From Ignavibacteria bacterium (GTDB taxonomy: Bacteria > Bacteroidota > Ignavibacteria > UBA10030 > SZUA-254), in assembly GCA_016178595.1 (NCBI GenBank), contig JACOSY010000046.1, positions 1 through 47,804 of the forward strand: a DNA stretch of 47,804 nt. The letters run 5' to 3'. A model generated the notes under the pieces. It did no database searches. It had not been told where the DNA came from and was given only the letters and a program-made list of their open reading frames with translations. The translations under genes and the position numbers were made by a program. Below are positions 37,739-46,043 of this stretch, piece after piece. The stretch's first letter is position 1. Each line of letters starts with the position of its first letter.

Positions 37739-38296
37739 GTGTCACGGATAGGACGAAAACCAATTCCCTCAGTCAAGGGAGTGAAGATTGAACGAACCGA
37801 CGGTCGACTCAAGGTCACCGGCCCCAAAGGTGAACTCACGGCTGCGATTCCTTCCAGAATTGGACTCGAAGTAAAGGAGGATCGCATTGTCGTCACTCGT
37901 CCGTCAGATTCAAAACCGGATAAGGCGCTGCATGGAACATGGAGAGCTCTGGTGAACAACATGATGAAGGGCGTCACCGAGGGATTCCAGAAGAAGCTCG
38001 AGATTGTTGGAGTCGGGTATAAGGCTGAGTTGAAGGGAAAAAAAATCCAGCTTGCCCTTGGCTATTCTCATCCAATTATTTTCGAGCCGCCGGTCGGCAT
38101 TAAGCTTGAGACTCCTGCACCCACGAATATCGTTATATCGGGGATCGATAAACAGCTCGTCGGTCAGGTTGCAGCAAAGCTTCGCTCATTCCGTCCGCCG
38201 GAGCCTTACAAGGGCAAAGGTGTTAAATACGAAGGCGAGTATATTCGTCGCAAGGCTGGTAAAGCGGCTGCGGCGGCTGGTGCAAAGGCAGGATAA
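37739..38296 (+). CDS. rplF: 50S ribosomal protein L6
   Basis: 185 residues starting at GTG 37739 (MSRIGRKPIPSVKGVKIERT), with GAAGGAGA upstream. An ATG two bases earlier is in a frame that stops at once. The C-terminal motif RSFRPPEPYKGKGVKYEGEY is conserved, followed by an Ala-rich tail (GKAAAAAGAKAG). L6 supports the GTPase region of the 50S. rplR starts 2 bases later. Confidence 0.96.
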   Translation: MSRIGRKPIPSVKGVKIERTDGRLKVTGPKGELTAAIPSRIGLEVKEDRIVVTRPSDSKPDKALHGTWRALVNNMMKGVTEGFQKKLEIVGVGYKAELKGKKIQLALGYSHPIIFEPPVGIKLETPAPTNIVISGIDKQLVGQVAAKLRSFRPPEPYKGKGVKYEGEYIRRKAGKAAAAAGAKAG

Positions 38297-38298
38297 CC

Positions 38299-38667
38299 AT
38301 GATTAAGAAGTCGAGAATCAATCAGCGAAGGCGGGTGAAGACACGTGTACGCAAGACGATTCAGGGCACGACAGAGTGCCCGCGTCTGACGGTCTACCGT
38401 AGTTTGCATCATCTTTACGCACAGATAGTGGATGATGGGCAAGCGAAGACCATCGCATCTGTGTCCACACTGTCGAAGGATTTGCGCGATCAGGTCAAAG
38501 ATGTGAAAGGCCGTAGGGAACGTGCGAAGCGCGTCGGATCGGAAGTTGCAAAGAAAGCACTCGAACAAAACATCAAGCGAGTCGTTTTCGATCGGAACGG
38601 ATACATGTACCACGGAGTCGTCAAGGCAATTGCTGACGGCGCCCGGGAAGCCGGATTGCAATTCTGA
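38299..38667 (+). CDS. rplR: 50S ribosomal protein L18
   Basis: 122 residues. RLTVYRSLHHLYAQIVDD, VAKKALEQNIKRVVFDRNGY and VKAIADGAREAGLQF identify L18, a 5S rRNA-binding protein. Length is normal. The stop is followed not by rpsE but by 36 bases and a tRNA-Gln gene. Confidence 0.97.
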   Translation: MIKKSRINQRRRVKTRVRKTIQGTTECPRLTVYRSLHHLYAQIVDDGQAKTIASVSTLSKDLRDQVKDVKGRRERAKRVGSEVAKKALEQNIKRVVFDRNGYMYHGVVKAIADGAREAGLQF

Positions 38668-38703
38668 TACCCACCGGCGAACATGGCCACGCCACTTCGT
38701 CAT

Positions 38704-38774
38704 TGCCGGGTCGTCTAACGGCAGGACAGCGCCCTTTGGAGGCGTCAGTGGAGGTTCGAATCCTCCCCCGGCAG
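38704..38774 (+). tRNA. tRNA-Gln (anticodon TTG) inside the spc operon
   Basis: Acceptor TGCCGGG (38704-38710) pairs with CCCGGCA (38767-38773). The D-stem is GTC/GAC. The anticodon arm GCGCC-CTTTGGA-GGCGT gives TTG. The T-arm GGAGGTTCGAATCCTCC is perfect. CCA is not encoded. It lies between rplR and rpsE on the same strand, without a convincing promoter or terminator of its own, and is followed by an AT-rich stretch (38777-38812). Confidence 0.92.
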
Positions 38775-38824
38775 CAAAAGAAATTAAAATTTTAAATTTC
38801 GAATTTTTATAACTGGAGCAAAAA

Positions 38825-39364
38825 GTGGCAAGAATCAAAGCAGGCGAATTAGAGCTGAAGGATCGGCTGGTCCACATCAACCGTGTTGCAAAAGTCGTCA
38901 AGGGCGGACGCCGGTTTAGTTTCAGCGCAATCGTTGTCGTTGGTGATGGCAACGGCCATGTTGGCGTCGGGCTTGGAAAGGCCAATGAAGTGCAGGATGC
39001 GATTTCAAAAGGAGTCGACGATGCGAAGAAAAACGTCGTGAAGGTGAACGTCGTGAACGGTACCCTCCCGCACTCGGTACTTGCAAAGTATCGTGCATCG
39101 AGAGTATTGCTCAAGCCGGCCTCGCCTGGCACGGGACTCATCGCCGGCGGCGGCGTCCGCGCAGTGCTCGAGTCGGCAGGAGTGAGGGACGTTCTCACCA
39201 AGTCTATCGGCTCAACGAACCCTCATAATGTGGTGAAGGCGACAATGACCGCGCTGATGAGTTTAACGGATGCACGCTCAGTGGCACGACGTCGCGGCAT
39301 GACACTGACCGAACTCTTTAAGCAACCAGCTCTGGCGTCGGCATCGGAAGTTCCCGCGAATTAA
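38825..39364 (+). CDS. rpsE: 30S ribosomal protein S5
   Basis: 179 residues from GTG 38825 ([20 protein letters not shown]), with TGGAGC upstream. [40 protein letters not shown] and [13 protein letters not shown] are conserved. S5 takes part in decoding accuracy and lies at the mRNA entrance. Spacing to rplR (157 bases) is far larger than elsewhere in the operon because of the tRNA insertion. Confidence 0.97.
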   Translation: MARIKAGELELKDRLVHINRVAKVVKGGRRFSFSAIVVVGDGNGHVGVGLGKANEVQDAISKGVDDAKKNVVKVNVVNGTLPHSVLAKYRASRVLLKPASPGTGLIAGGGVRAVLESAGVRDVLTKSIGSTNPHNVVKATMTALMSLTDARSVARRRGMTLTELFKQPALASASEVPAN

Positions 39365-39374
39365 GAGGTCTTTC

Positions 39375-39560
39375 ATGGAAAAGAAACTTAAAATTACACA
39401 GGTCGTCAGTCAGATTGATACTCTTGAGAAGCACAAGCGCACCATTAAGGCGCTTGGGCTTGGCAGGCCGAACTACTCCGTCGTGAAGAAAGAGACGCCG
39501 CAGATTCGAGGCATGATCAATGCGGTAAAACATCTTGTGAAAGTGGAAGAGGTCCAATAA
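39375..39560 (+). CDS. rpmD: 50S ribosomal protein L30
   Basis: 61 residues: KLKITQVVSQIDTLEKHKRT followed by LGLGRPNYSVVKKETPQIRG and MINAVKHLVKVEEV. This is the short bacterial form of L30. It lies 10 bases after rpsE and 5 before rplO. Confidence 0.96.
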   Translation: MEKKLKITQVVSQIDTLEKHKRTIKALGLGRPNYSVVKKETPQIRGMINAVKHLVKVEEVQ

Positions 39561-39565
39561 CGTCT

Positions 39566-40039
39566 ATGGCGAACTTACACAATCTCCATTATGCAGAAGG
39601 ATCGCGCAAGCGCGTGAAGCGCATTGGACGCGGTCAGGGATCCGGGCACGGCGGCACGTCGACCCGCGGCCATAAGGGCGAAGGTGCTCGATCCGGAACA
39701 CACTACCGTCCGTGGTTCGAAGGTGGTCAGATGCCGTTGATTCGTCGCGTTCCGAAGTTCGGCTTTCATAGTCCGTTTCGAACTGAATATCAGGTCGTGA
39801 ATGTTGCAGCCATTGAAAAACTCGTGGCAGGCGGCAAGCTGAAAGACGGAAAGATCACGCCGGATGTTCTTTATATGGCTGGTGCAGTGTCAAAGAAATC
39901 AGCCCCGATTAAAATATTAGGCGAAGGCGACATGAAGACGAAGCTTGAAGTCAGCGCGCACGCATTTAGCAAGTCAGCCGTCGAAAAAATCGAGGGTGCC
40001 GGGGGCAAAGCAATCACAATTTCTTTAGCGAAGTCGTAA
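39566..40039 (+). CDS. rplO: 50S ribosomal protein L15
   Basis: 157 residues. The Gly/Arg-rich N-terminal extension (KRIGRGQGSGHGGTSTRGHK) threads into 23S rRNA; FEGGQMPLIRRVPKFGFHS follows. The start lacks the usual 'LKP'-type motif but reads LHNLHYAEGSRKR. Length is slightly above E. coli (144). secY begins 3 bases after the stop. Confidence 0.96.
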   Translation: MANLHNLHYAEGSRKRVKRIGRGQGSGHGGTSTRGHKGEGARSGTHYRPWFEGGQMPLIRRVPKFGFHSPFRTEYQVVNVAAIEKLVAGGKLKDGKITPDVLYMAGAVSKKSAPIKILGEGDMKTKLEVSAHAFSKSAVEKIEGAGGKAITISLAKS

Positions 40040-40042
40040 TCA

Positions 40043-41380
40043 ATGGCAAAGCTCAGCGAAAGTTTTCGAAACATTTTTAAGATCCAGGAGCTGCGACAGC
40101 GGATTGTTTTCACCGCCATGCTGCTGATTGTCGTCCGCTTCGGCGCGCACGTGACGCTTCCGGGAGTGAACGCAAAGGTTCTCTCGGAGGTTATGAAATC
40201 GCAGGCATCGAATACGCTCTTCGGATTGTATGATCTGTTCGTGGGTGGTGCGTTCAGCAACGCCGCGATCTTCGCCCTCGGCATTATGCCTTACATCAGC
40301 GCGTCGATCATTATTCAGCTCCTTGGCGCGGTTATTCCGTATTTCCAAAAACTCACGAAAGAAGGTGAGGAGGGACGCAAGAAAATCACACAGCTCACGC
40401 GCTATGGAACAGTCATCATTTCGCTGTTGCAGGCGTGGGGAGTGAGCGTTCAGCTCCGGAGTATGTCTCCAGCAGGCACCCCGATCATTCCTGAAGGTGT
40501 GAGTGGTTTTGCGTTTCATCTCTCGACGATGATCGTCTTAACTGCCGGTACGATCTTCATGATGTGGATCGGTGAGCAAATCACCGAGCGGGGAATCGGG
40601 AACGGCATTTCACTCATTATTTTCATCGGCATCATTGCACGCTTCCCGCATGCCCTTTTGGATGAGTACCAGCTTGTGAGCTCGGGTGCGCGCGGTTTGA
40701 TCGTTGAGCTGATCATCCTTGTTATGATGGTGTTCATCGTTGCCGGCATCGTTCTGGTCACGCAAGCGACGCGCCGTATCCCTGTGCAGTATGCCAAGCG
40801 AGTCGTGGGACGGAAGATTTACGGCGGTGTGACGCAATACATCCCGATCCGCGTAAACACGGCCGGCGTTATGCCGATCATCTTCGCACAGGCGATCATG
40901 TTTATTCCAAACACGATCCTGACGTTCTTCCCGGACAATGAATTACTCCAATCGGTCGCAGGATATCTGAGCTATACATCCATCACGTATTCGATCGCGT
41001 ACGGGTTGATGATTATTTTCTTCACCTATTTCTACACTGCCGTTGCCTTCAACCCGAAGGACGTCGCGGAGACGATGCAGAAGCAGGGTGGTTTTATTCC
41101 CGGCATTCGTCCCGGAAACCATACGTCGGATTTCATCGATAATATTCTTACGAAGATTACATTGCCGGGCTCTATCTTCCTGGCAATCGTGGCGATTCTG
41201 CCGGCCTTAATGATACGTCTGGGGGTGACATCGAACTTCGCCAGCTTTTTTGGCGGCACGAGCTTGCTGATCGTCGTCGGCGTCGGATTGGATACGTTGC
41301 AGCAGATCGAATCGCACCTGTTGATGCGTCACTACGACGGCTTCATGAAGGCCGGCAAGATGAAAAGCAGGAGAATGTAG
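40043..41380 (+). CDS. secY: preprotein translocase subunit SecY
   Basis: 445 residues with ten membrane spans. Recognisable parts: the N-terminal KIQELRQRIVFTAMLLIVVR, the plug region FDLFVGG-like stretch (here LYDLFVGGAFSNAAIFALGI), MPYISASIIIQLL, GIGNGISLIIF and cytoplasmic loop QGGFIPGIRPGNHT. The protein forms the channel of the Sec translocon with SecE (14708) and SecG (not in the window). Length is normal. Confidence 0.97.
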   Translation: MAKLSESFRNIFKIQELRQRIVFTAMLLIVVRFGAHVTLPGVNAKVLSEVMKSQASNTLFGLYDLFVGGAFSNAAIFALGIMPYISASIIIQLLGAVIPYFQKLTKEGEEGRKKITQLTRYGTVIISLLQAWGVSVQLRSMSPAGTPIIPEGVSGFAFHLSTMIVLTAGTIFMMWIGEQITERGIGNGISLIIFIGIIARFPHALLDEYQLVSSGARGLIVELIILVMMVFIVAGIVLVTQATRRIPVQYAKRVVGRKIYGGVTQYIPIRVNTAGVMPIIFAQAIMFIPNTILTFFPDNELLQSVAGYLSYTSITYSIAYGLMIIFFTYFYTAVAFNPKDVAETMQKQGGFIPGIRPGNHTSDFIDNILTKITLPGSIFLAIVAILPALMIRLGVTSNFASFFGGTSLLIVVGVGLDTLQQIESHLLMRHYDGFMKAGKMKSRRM

Positions 41381-41429
41381 CGCGCGCGATGATGAAGATC
41401 GTGTGCGTGGCAGGAGAGTTGCACCCGGA

Positions 41430-42194
41430 ATGGCCAAGGCAACAATAAAGTCGCCTGAAGAAATTGGATATGTTCGAGAGAGTTGCCGGATTGTCGCCGA
41501 AGTTCTTCAGTTGATGAAGATGCTCGTGCAACCCGGTATTGCCACGAAAGAACTGGATACCATTGCGGAACAGTTTATTCGTGCGCAGAAGGCGGAACCG
41601 GCCTTCAAGGGATACGGTTCAGATCGGAAGAACTTGTTCCCTGCGAGCCTGTGCACGTCGATCGATGATCAAGTTGTTCATGGAATCCCCGGCAGTCGGA
41701 AGCTCATCGAAGGTGAAATCATTTCGATCGATGTCGGTGTCAAGAAAAATGAATTTTATGGAGACGGTGCGTGGACGTTTCCCGTAGGTCAAATCAGCAA
41801 TCAAAAGATGCGACTCTTAAAAACTGCAGAAGACGCGCTCTATGAAGGAATCGCCCGAGCACGGAGCGGTAATCGTGTCCACGATATTTCGGCAGCCGTA
41901 CAGGCTCATGTAGAAAAGGATGGATTCTCTGTTGTCCGCGACCTTGTTGGTCACGGCATCGGACGAAACCTTCATGAAGAGCCGGCGGTTCCCAACTTTG
42001 GCCAGGCGGGCACGGGTTCTCTCCTGCAGAAGGGAATGACGATCGCGATCGAGCCGATGGTGAATGAAGGAGCGTACCGTGTCCGGATGGAAAATGACGG
42101 ATGGACAATCCGCACCGCCGATCGCTCTCCGTCAGCTCATTTTGAGCATACGATTTTGATCACCGATAACGAACCTGAAATACTCACACTCTAA
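41430..42194 (+). CDS. map: methionine aminopeptidase, type I
   Basis: 254 residues from ATG 41430 (MAKATIKSPEEIGYVRESCR); nine more codons are open upstream but do not match the family. All five metal ligands are present: D101, D112, H175, E208 and E239, each offset by exactly +4 from E. coli (97, 108, 171, 204, 235). The enzyme removes the initiator Met from nascent chains at the ribosome. The secY-map-infA order without adk fits FCB-type operons. AGGAG lies 13 bases before the start, a little far. Confidence 0.96.
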   Translation: MAKATIKSPEEIGYVRESCRIVAEVLQLMKMLVQPGIATKELDTIAEQFIRAQKAEPAFKGYGSDRKNLFPASLCTSIDDQVVHGIPGSRKLIEGEIISIDVGVKKNEFYGDGAWTFPVGQISNQKMRLLKTAEDALYEGIARARSGNRVHDISAAVQAHVEKDGFSVVRDLVGHGIGRNLHEEPAVPNFGQAGTGSLLQKGMTIAIEPMVNEGAYRVRMENDGWTIRTADRSPSAHFEHTILITDNEPEILTL

Positions 42195-42203
42195 CGGCTG
42201 TGG

Positions 42204-42422
42204 ATGGCGAAGCAGGGACCGATTACCATGGATGGCATTATCACCGAGACGCTGCCGAACGCAATGTTTCGTGTAAAGCTCGATAACGGTCATGAGATTC
42301 TCGCCGTGATTTCAGGGAAGATGCGAATGCATTACATCAAAATTCTTGTCGGTGATAAGGTAACGGTAGAGATGTCGCCATACGATCTGTCAAAGGGTCG
42401 GATCACGTACAGATACAAGTAA
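42204..42422 (+). CDS. infA: translation initiation factor IF-1
   Basis: 72 residues, an OB-fold: [20 protein letters not shown], then [20 protein letters not shown] and [17 protein letters not shown]-1 blocks the A site of the 30S during initiation. It starts 9 bases after map. Exactly the usual length. Confidence 0.97.
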   Translation: MAKQGPITMDGIITETLPNAMFRVKLDNGHEILAVISGKMRMHYIKILVGDKVTVEMSPYDLSKGRITYRYK

Positions 42423-42434
42423 AGGAAGAGAACA

Positions 42435-42548
42435 ATGAAAGTTCGGTCGTCGGTCAAGAGACTGTGTGAGAATTGCAAGATCATTCGGCGCAAAGGTGTC
42501 GTTCGGGTTATTTGTAAAAACCCAAAACACAAGCAGCGCCAGGGTTAA
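42435..42548 (+). CDS. rpmJ: 50S ribosomal protein L36
   Basis: 37 residues: [20 protein letters not shown] then [18 protein letters not shown]11, C14, C27 and H32 form the zinc site of the C+ form. GGAAGAG lies before the ATG. It sits between infA and rpsM as usual. Confidence 0.95.
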   Translation: MKVRSSVKRLCENCKIIRRKGVVRVICKNPKHKQRQG

Positions 42549-42570
42549 TAACAGGAAAGGACGTTAGAGC

Positions 42571-42954
42571 GTGGCTCGTATTTCAGGAATTGATTTGCCA
42601 AAGACTAAAAGAGCGGAGATCGGTCTGACCTACATTTTCGGCATCGGTCGTAGCAGCGCGCACAAGATTCTCGATGCGGCAGGCATCAACTATGGAAGGA
42701 AAATCGGAGAGCTGAACGACGATGAAGTCGCTCGGATTCGGTCCATCATTACTTCCGACTTCAAGGTTGAAGGTGCGCTCCGCAGCGAAAACCAGATGAA
42801 TGTCAAGCGTCTGATGGATATCAACTGCTATCGTGGTCTCAGGCATCGTAAAGGATTGCCCGTGCGCGGTCAACGGACACGGACCAATGCTCGTACGCGT
42901 AAGGGAAAGAGAAAGACAGTTGCAGGCAAGAAGAAGGTCGCCGCCAAGAAATAA
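42571..42954 (+). CDS. rpsM: 30S ribosomal protein S13
   Basis: 127 residues from GTG 42571 ([20 protein letters not shown]), with AGGAAAGGA upstream. [16 protein letters not shown] and [20 protein letters not shown] are conserved; a Lys-rich tail ([17 protein letters not shown]) ends it. S13 contacts P-site tRNA and bridges the subunits. Confidence 0.97.
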   Translation: MARISGIDLPKTKRAEIGLTYIFGIGRSSAHKILDAAGINYGRKIGELNDDEVARIRSIITSDFKVEGALRSENQMNVKRLMDINCYRGLRHRKGLPVRGQRTRTNARTRKGKRKTVAGKKKVAAKK

Positions 42955-43010
42955 TTCAGCATCCGATTTCGGTCGGGTGGTAACAACGAAAACGTGGAGC
43001 ATCCTTAAGA

Positions 43011-43421
43011 ATGGCAAAACAACCGGCTAGTGCTGCCCAGGCAAGTGCAGCGAAAAAGAAAAAGAAAATCCAGGTTGACGTTACCGGCAAAGTCTTTATC
43101 CGGGCAACGTTCAACAACGTCATCGTCACCATCACCGACGTCTACGGAAACGTCATCAGCTGGTCCTCGGCCGGCCGCAATGGTTTCAAAGGCTCGCGGA
43201 AGAATACTCCGTTTGCAGCACAGGTGACTGCCGAAGCGGCGGCGAAGGAAGCGCACGGTCTTGGCCTGCGGAAAGTCGACGTCTACGTGAAAGGACCTGG
43301 TTCCGGACGTGAGGCAGGTATCCGCTCTCTCCAGGCAATAGGCATCGAGGTCATGAGCATACGGGACATCACACCGATACCGCACAACGGCTGCCGTCCA
43401 CCAAAGCGACGTCGCGTGTAA
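43011..43421 (+). CDS. rpsK: 30S ribosomal protein S11
   Basis: 136 residues. [40 protein letters not shown], and [20 protein letters not shown] are typical. S11 lies on the 30S platform near the mRNA exit. A short Ala/Lys N-terminal extension ([18 protein letters not shown]) precedes the core. Confidence 0.97.
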   Translation: MAKQPASAAQASAAKKKKKIQVDVTGKVFIRATFNNVIVTITDVYGNVISWSSAGRNGFKGSRKNTPFAAQVTAEAAAKEAHGLGLRKVDVYVKGPGSGREAGIRSLQAIGIEVMSIRDITPIPHNGCRPPKRRRV

Positions 43422-43455
43422 CCGGAAAAGATTCTTGTTCAAATAGAAAGGAACT

Positions 43456-44085
43456 ATGGGAAGATACATAGAAGCAAGTTGTCGTTTGTGCCGCAGGGAG
43501 AAACAAAAGCTTTTTCTGAAAGGCACAAAGTGTTTTACGGAAAAGTGTCCGGTGGAGCGTCGTGCATATCCGCCGGGACAGCATGGGCAGTCGCGCCGCC
43601 AGAAGATTTCTGAATACGGCGTTCAGCTTCGCGAGAAGCAAAAGATCCGCCGTATGTACGGCTTGATGGAAGAGCAATTCCGGAATTATTTCGAGAAAGC
43701 TCTTCGTCAAACCGGCCGTACGGGCGAGACACTCGTCAAGCTGCTCGAGCGCCGCCTTGATAATACCGTGTACCGGCTTGGTTTCGCGCCGTCTCGCAAG
43801 GCTGCGCGACAGCTCGTCGTGCACGGACATCTGATGGTGAACGATGCCTCTGTGAACATACCGTCGTTCCTTCTTAATCCGGGCGATGTTATTCGGGTGC
43901 GCGACAAGAGCAAGAAGCTCGACGTCATCCATTCATCGATGAAGCGCATGAAGGATAATACCATGCTGCCATGGCTCAGTCTCGATAAAGGAACAATGGC
44001 AGGAACGTTTCTCAATGTTCCGGAACGAGCCGATGTGCCGCTCAATGCCAACGAGCAGCTCATCGTCGAATTATACTCCAAGTAA
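43456..44085 (+). CDS. rpsD: 30S ribosomal protein S4 (zinc form)
   Basis: 209 residues. C9/C12/C26/C31 (CRLC ... CFTEKC) is the zinc knuckle of C+ S4. RRAYPPGQHGQSRRQKISEY, the S4 domain RLDNTVYRLGFAPSRKAARQ and the C-terminal IVELYSK are conserved. S4 nucleates 30S assembly and can act as an alpha-operon repressor. Confidence 0.97.
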   Translation: MGRYIEASCRLCRREKQKLFLKGTKCFTEKCPVERRAYPPGQHGQSRRQKISEYGVQLREKQKIRRMYGLMEEQFRNYFEKALRQTGRTGETLVKLLERRLDNTVYRLGFAPSRKAARQLVVHGHLMVNDASVNIPSFLLNPGDVIRVRDKSKKLDVIHSSMKRMKDNTMLPWLSLDKGTMAGTFLNVPERADVPLNANEQLIVELYSK

Positions 44086-44139
44086 TGAACGTAATTGATC
44101 TCCGTCATCGAAGTCTATGAAATGCGGAAGAAGGAAACT

Positions 44140-45129
44140 ATGCTAGGTATCACGTATCAAATGCCGGAAAAGGTTCAAATCGATGAATCGAACTATTCGA
44201 ATACCTTTGGCCGGTTTGTGTTGCAGCCGTTAGAGAAAGGATTCGGTGTCACCATCGGCAATGCGTTCCGACGCGTGCTGTTGTCGTCGCTGCCGGGCAC
44301 TGCATTCACCGCCATCCGTATCGAAGGCGTTCTCCACGAGTTCTCGACAATCCCAGGCGTCGTCGAAGACGTCGCTGAGATCATCCTGAACTTGAAAGCC
44401 GTTCGGATGAAGCTTCTCAACAAGAAGCTCGTGCGGATTGTTGTCGAGGCCAAGGGTCCGAAGGACTTTACGGCGGCAGACATCCAAAAAGCGAATCCAG
44501 AAATTGAAATTCTCAATCCGAATCAGCACATCGCCACATTGAATGCAGGTTCCGGATTCGAGATGGAACTGCGCATCGGACGCGGCAAGGGATATGTCCC
44601 TGCCGAAGAGAACAAACCGGACGACGCAGTTGTCGGTACGATCTCCATGGATGCGATCTACACGCCGATCAAGAACGTTCGCTACTTTGTCGAGACGACG
44701 CGTGTCGGTCAGCAAACGGACTTCGAGAAGCTGATCCTCGAGATCGAAACCGACGGCTCGATTGCGCCGGACGATGCGATCGCACAGGCTGCAAATATCC
44801 TTCGCGATCACATCCTGCTCTTCCTGAGCTTCGATATCGAGGCCGAGTCGGCTGACGATAACATTGAAAAGGATTCCGAGTTTGCGCGCGTCCGGAAAAT
44901 CTTGATGATGTCTGTCGACGAGCTTGAGCTTTCGGTCCGTTCGCACAACTGCCTTCGTGCGGCGAACATCAAGACCCTTGCCGATCTCGTGAGACGCGAC
45001 GAGCCGGAGCTGTTGAAGTTCCGCAACTTCGGCCGCAAGTCGCTTGCAGAGCTTTCCGAAATCATCGAAGGCTTCGGTCTCAACTTCGGCATGAACGTCG
45101 AAAAGTATCTCCAGGAAGGCGCACATTAA
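44140..45129 (+). CDS. rpoA: DNA-directed RNA polymerase subunit alpha
   Basis: 329 residues from ATG 44140 (MLGITYQMPEKVQIDESNYS), with AAGGA six bases upstream; open-frame starts at 44095 and 44122 add residues that do not match the family. The N-terminal dimerisation domain shows GFGVTIGNAFRRVLLSSLPG. The C-terminal domain (LRAANIKTLADLVRRDEPEL, then FRNFGRKSLAELSEIIEGFG) binds UP elements and activators. It lies between rpsD and rplQ as usual. Confidence 0.97.
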   Translation: MLGITYQMPEKVQIDESNYSNTFGRFVLQPLEKGFGVTIGNAFRRVLLSSLPGTAFTAIRIEGVLHEFSTIPGVVEDVAEIILNLKAVRMKLLNKKLVRIVVEAKGPKDFTAADIQKANPEIEILNPNQHIATLNAGSGFEMELRIGRGKGYVPAEENKPDDAVVGTISMDAIYTPIKNVRYFVETTRVGQQTDFEKLILEIETDGSIAPDDAIAQAANILRDHILLFLSFDIEAESADDNIEKDSEFARVRKILMMSVDELELSVRSHNCLRAANIKTLADLVRRDEPELLKFRNFGRKSLAELSEIIEGFGLNFGMNVEKYLQEGAH

Positions 45130-45153
45130 TTCTGAACATGACGGGAATACCCT

Positions 45154-45648
45154 ATGCGACATAGAAAATCAGGACGAAAGCTCAAACGCACCGCAAGTCA
45201 CCGGAAGGCGACATTGATCGCGCTTGCGACGGCGCTCATCAGGAATAAAAAGATCAAGACCACCGTTGCGAAGGCGAAGGAGACGCGGATGTTCGTGGAA
45301 AAAATCCTCACGCGCGCCAAGAACGCCGTTGCCACCGAAGGCGAAAAGAAAAATATCCATGCACGCAGGCTCGTTGCGCGGTACATCAAAGACCGCAGCG
45401 TGATTAAAGAGCTGTTCGGTGAGATCGCCCAGAAGATTGCCAGCCGGCCCGGCGGCTACACACGCGTGGTGAAGTTAGGCCAGCGTCAGGGCGACGGCGC
45501 TGAAGTTGCGATCCTCGAGCTTATCGACTACAATACCGGCGAAGCGCCCGCCAAGGCGAAGCAGGACAAGGAAAAGAAGAAGAAAGAGAAAGAAAAAGCG
45601 AAAAAGGAAAAGAAATTCGCACCCGGCGCAGTAACCGACATGCCGTAA
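45154..45648 (+). CDS. rplQ: 50S ribosomal protein L17 with charged tail
   Basis: 164 residues. The core (MRHRKSGRKLKRTASHRKAT; LIRNKKIKTTVAKAKETRMF; IKELFGEIAQKIASRPGGYT) is standard for about 125 residues. A Lys/Glu-rich extension (KQDKEKKKKEKEKAKKEKKF) follows, probably disordered. L17 lies at the tunnel exit. It is the last gene of the supercluster and is followed by a strong terminator. Confidence 0.96.
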   Translation: MRHRKSGRKLKRTASHRKATLIALATALIRNKKIKTTVAKAKETRMFVEKILTRAKNAVATEGEKKNIHARRLVARYIKDRSVIKELFGEIAQKIASRPGGYTRVVKLGQRQGDGAEVAILELIDYNTGEAPAKAKQDKEKKKKEKEKAKKEKKFAPGAVTDMP

Positions 45649-45674
45649 GCAATACCAAAGGATTGATGTTGATG

Positions 45675-45707
45675 AAGGGCTTCCGGCAATGGAAGCCCTT
45701 TTGTTTT
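45675..45707 (+). terminator. intrinsic terminator of the ribosomal supercluster
   Basis: AAGGGCTTCC (45675-45684) and GGAAGCCCTT (45691-45700) form a perfect 10-bp stem with a 6-base loop, followed by TTGTTTT. It lies 26 bases after the rplQ stop. Confidence 0.9.
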
Positions 45708-45834
45708 CCTTCTGCTGACCCTCACCTCTCTACCTGGAATTACGGCGCGGCTAATTTCCCGGTTTACTCAATTGGCACATGGTCGGATTGAGACACTATT
45801 ATGTTTTTTTAATCCGCCGATTGTCAACACTCTC

Positions 45835-45863
45835 TTGCAAGTCAACACTAGGTTGAGTATCAT
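45835..45863 (+). promoter_or_regulatory. candidate promoter upstream of the lipoprotein gene
   Basis: TTGCAA (45835-45840), 17 bases, TATCAT (45858-45863). It overlaps the second copy of GTCAACACT. The distance to the lipoprotein ATG is about 180 bases, so the leader would be long. Confidence 0.3.
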
Positions 45864-45971
45864 TCATCTACCGATCTCATCGCTCCGCAACGTGTATCAA
45901 AGTCTTCCAGTCATGAGCCGGATGAAGAAGACAACGCTTCCCGCTAACCGATGAATGACAAAAGGTCAATC

Positions 45972-46003
45972 GAAGGTTACTGTTGCCGAAGATTACTGTT
46001 GCT
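45972..46003 (+). repeat. two tandem 16-bp units
   Basis: GAAGGTTACTGTTGCC (45972-45987) is followed directly by GAAGATTACTGTTGCT (45988-46003), 14 of 16 bases identical. The pair ends 40 bases before the lipoprotein ATG and might be an operator or a small tandem duplication. Confidence 0.55.
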
Positions 46004-46043
46004 GTAACTCACTGACATACTCACATCATGAACGGGGGTCAAT

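Larger units (their letters stand above)
45708..46043 (+). other. non-coding gap with repeats and a possible promoter
   Basis: I see no convincing gene here; a 60-codon frame at 45772-45954 has no recognisable features. The gap holds GTCAACACT twice (45823-45831 and 45841-45849), a candidate promoter (45835-45863) and a 16-bp tandem repeat (45972-46003) close to the lipoprotein start. Confidence 0.5.

Noticed and set aside
38206-39201. 331-codon antisense frame over rplR, tRNA-Gln and rpsE
   Set aside because: It crosses a tRNA and two ribosomal genes; the RGGGFEPPLTPPKG-like part comes from the tRNA antisense.
45772-45954. 60-codon frame after the supercluster terminator
   Set aside because: No ribosome site, no recognisable features, and composition fits intergenic sequence.
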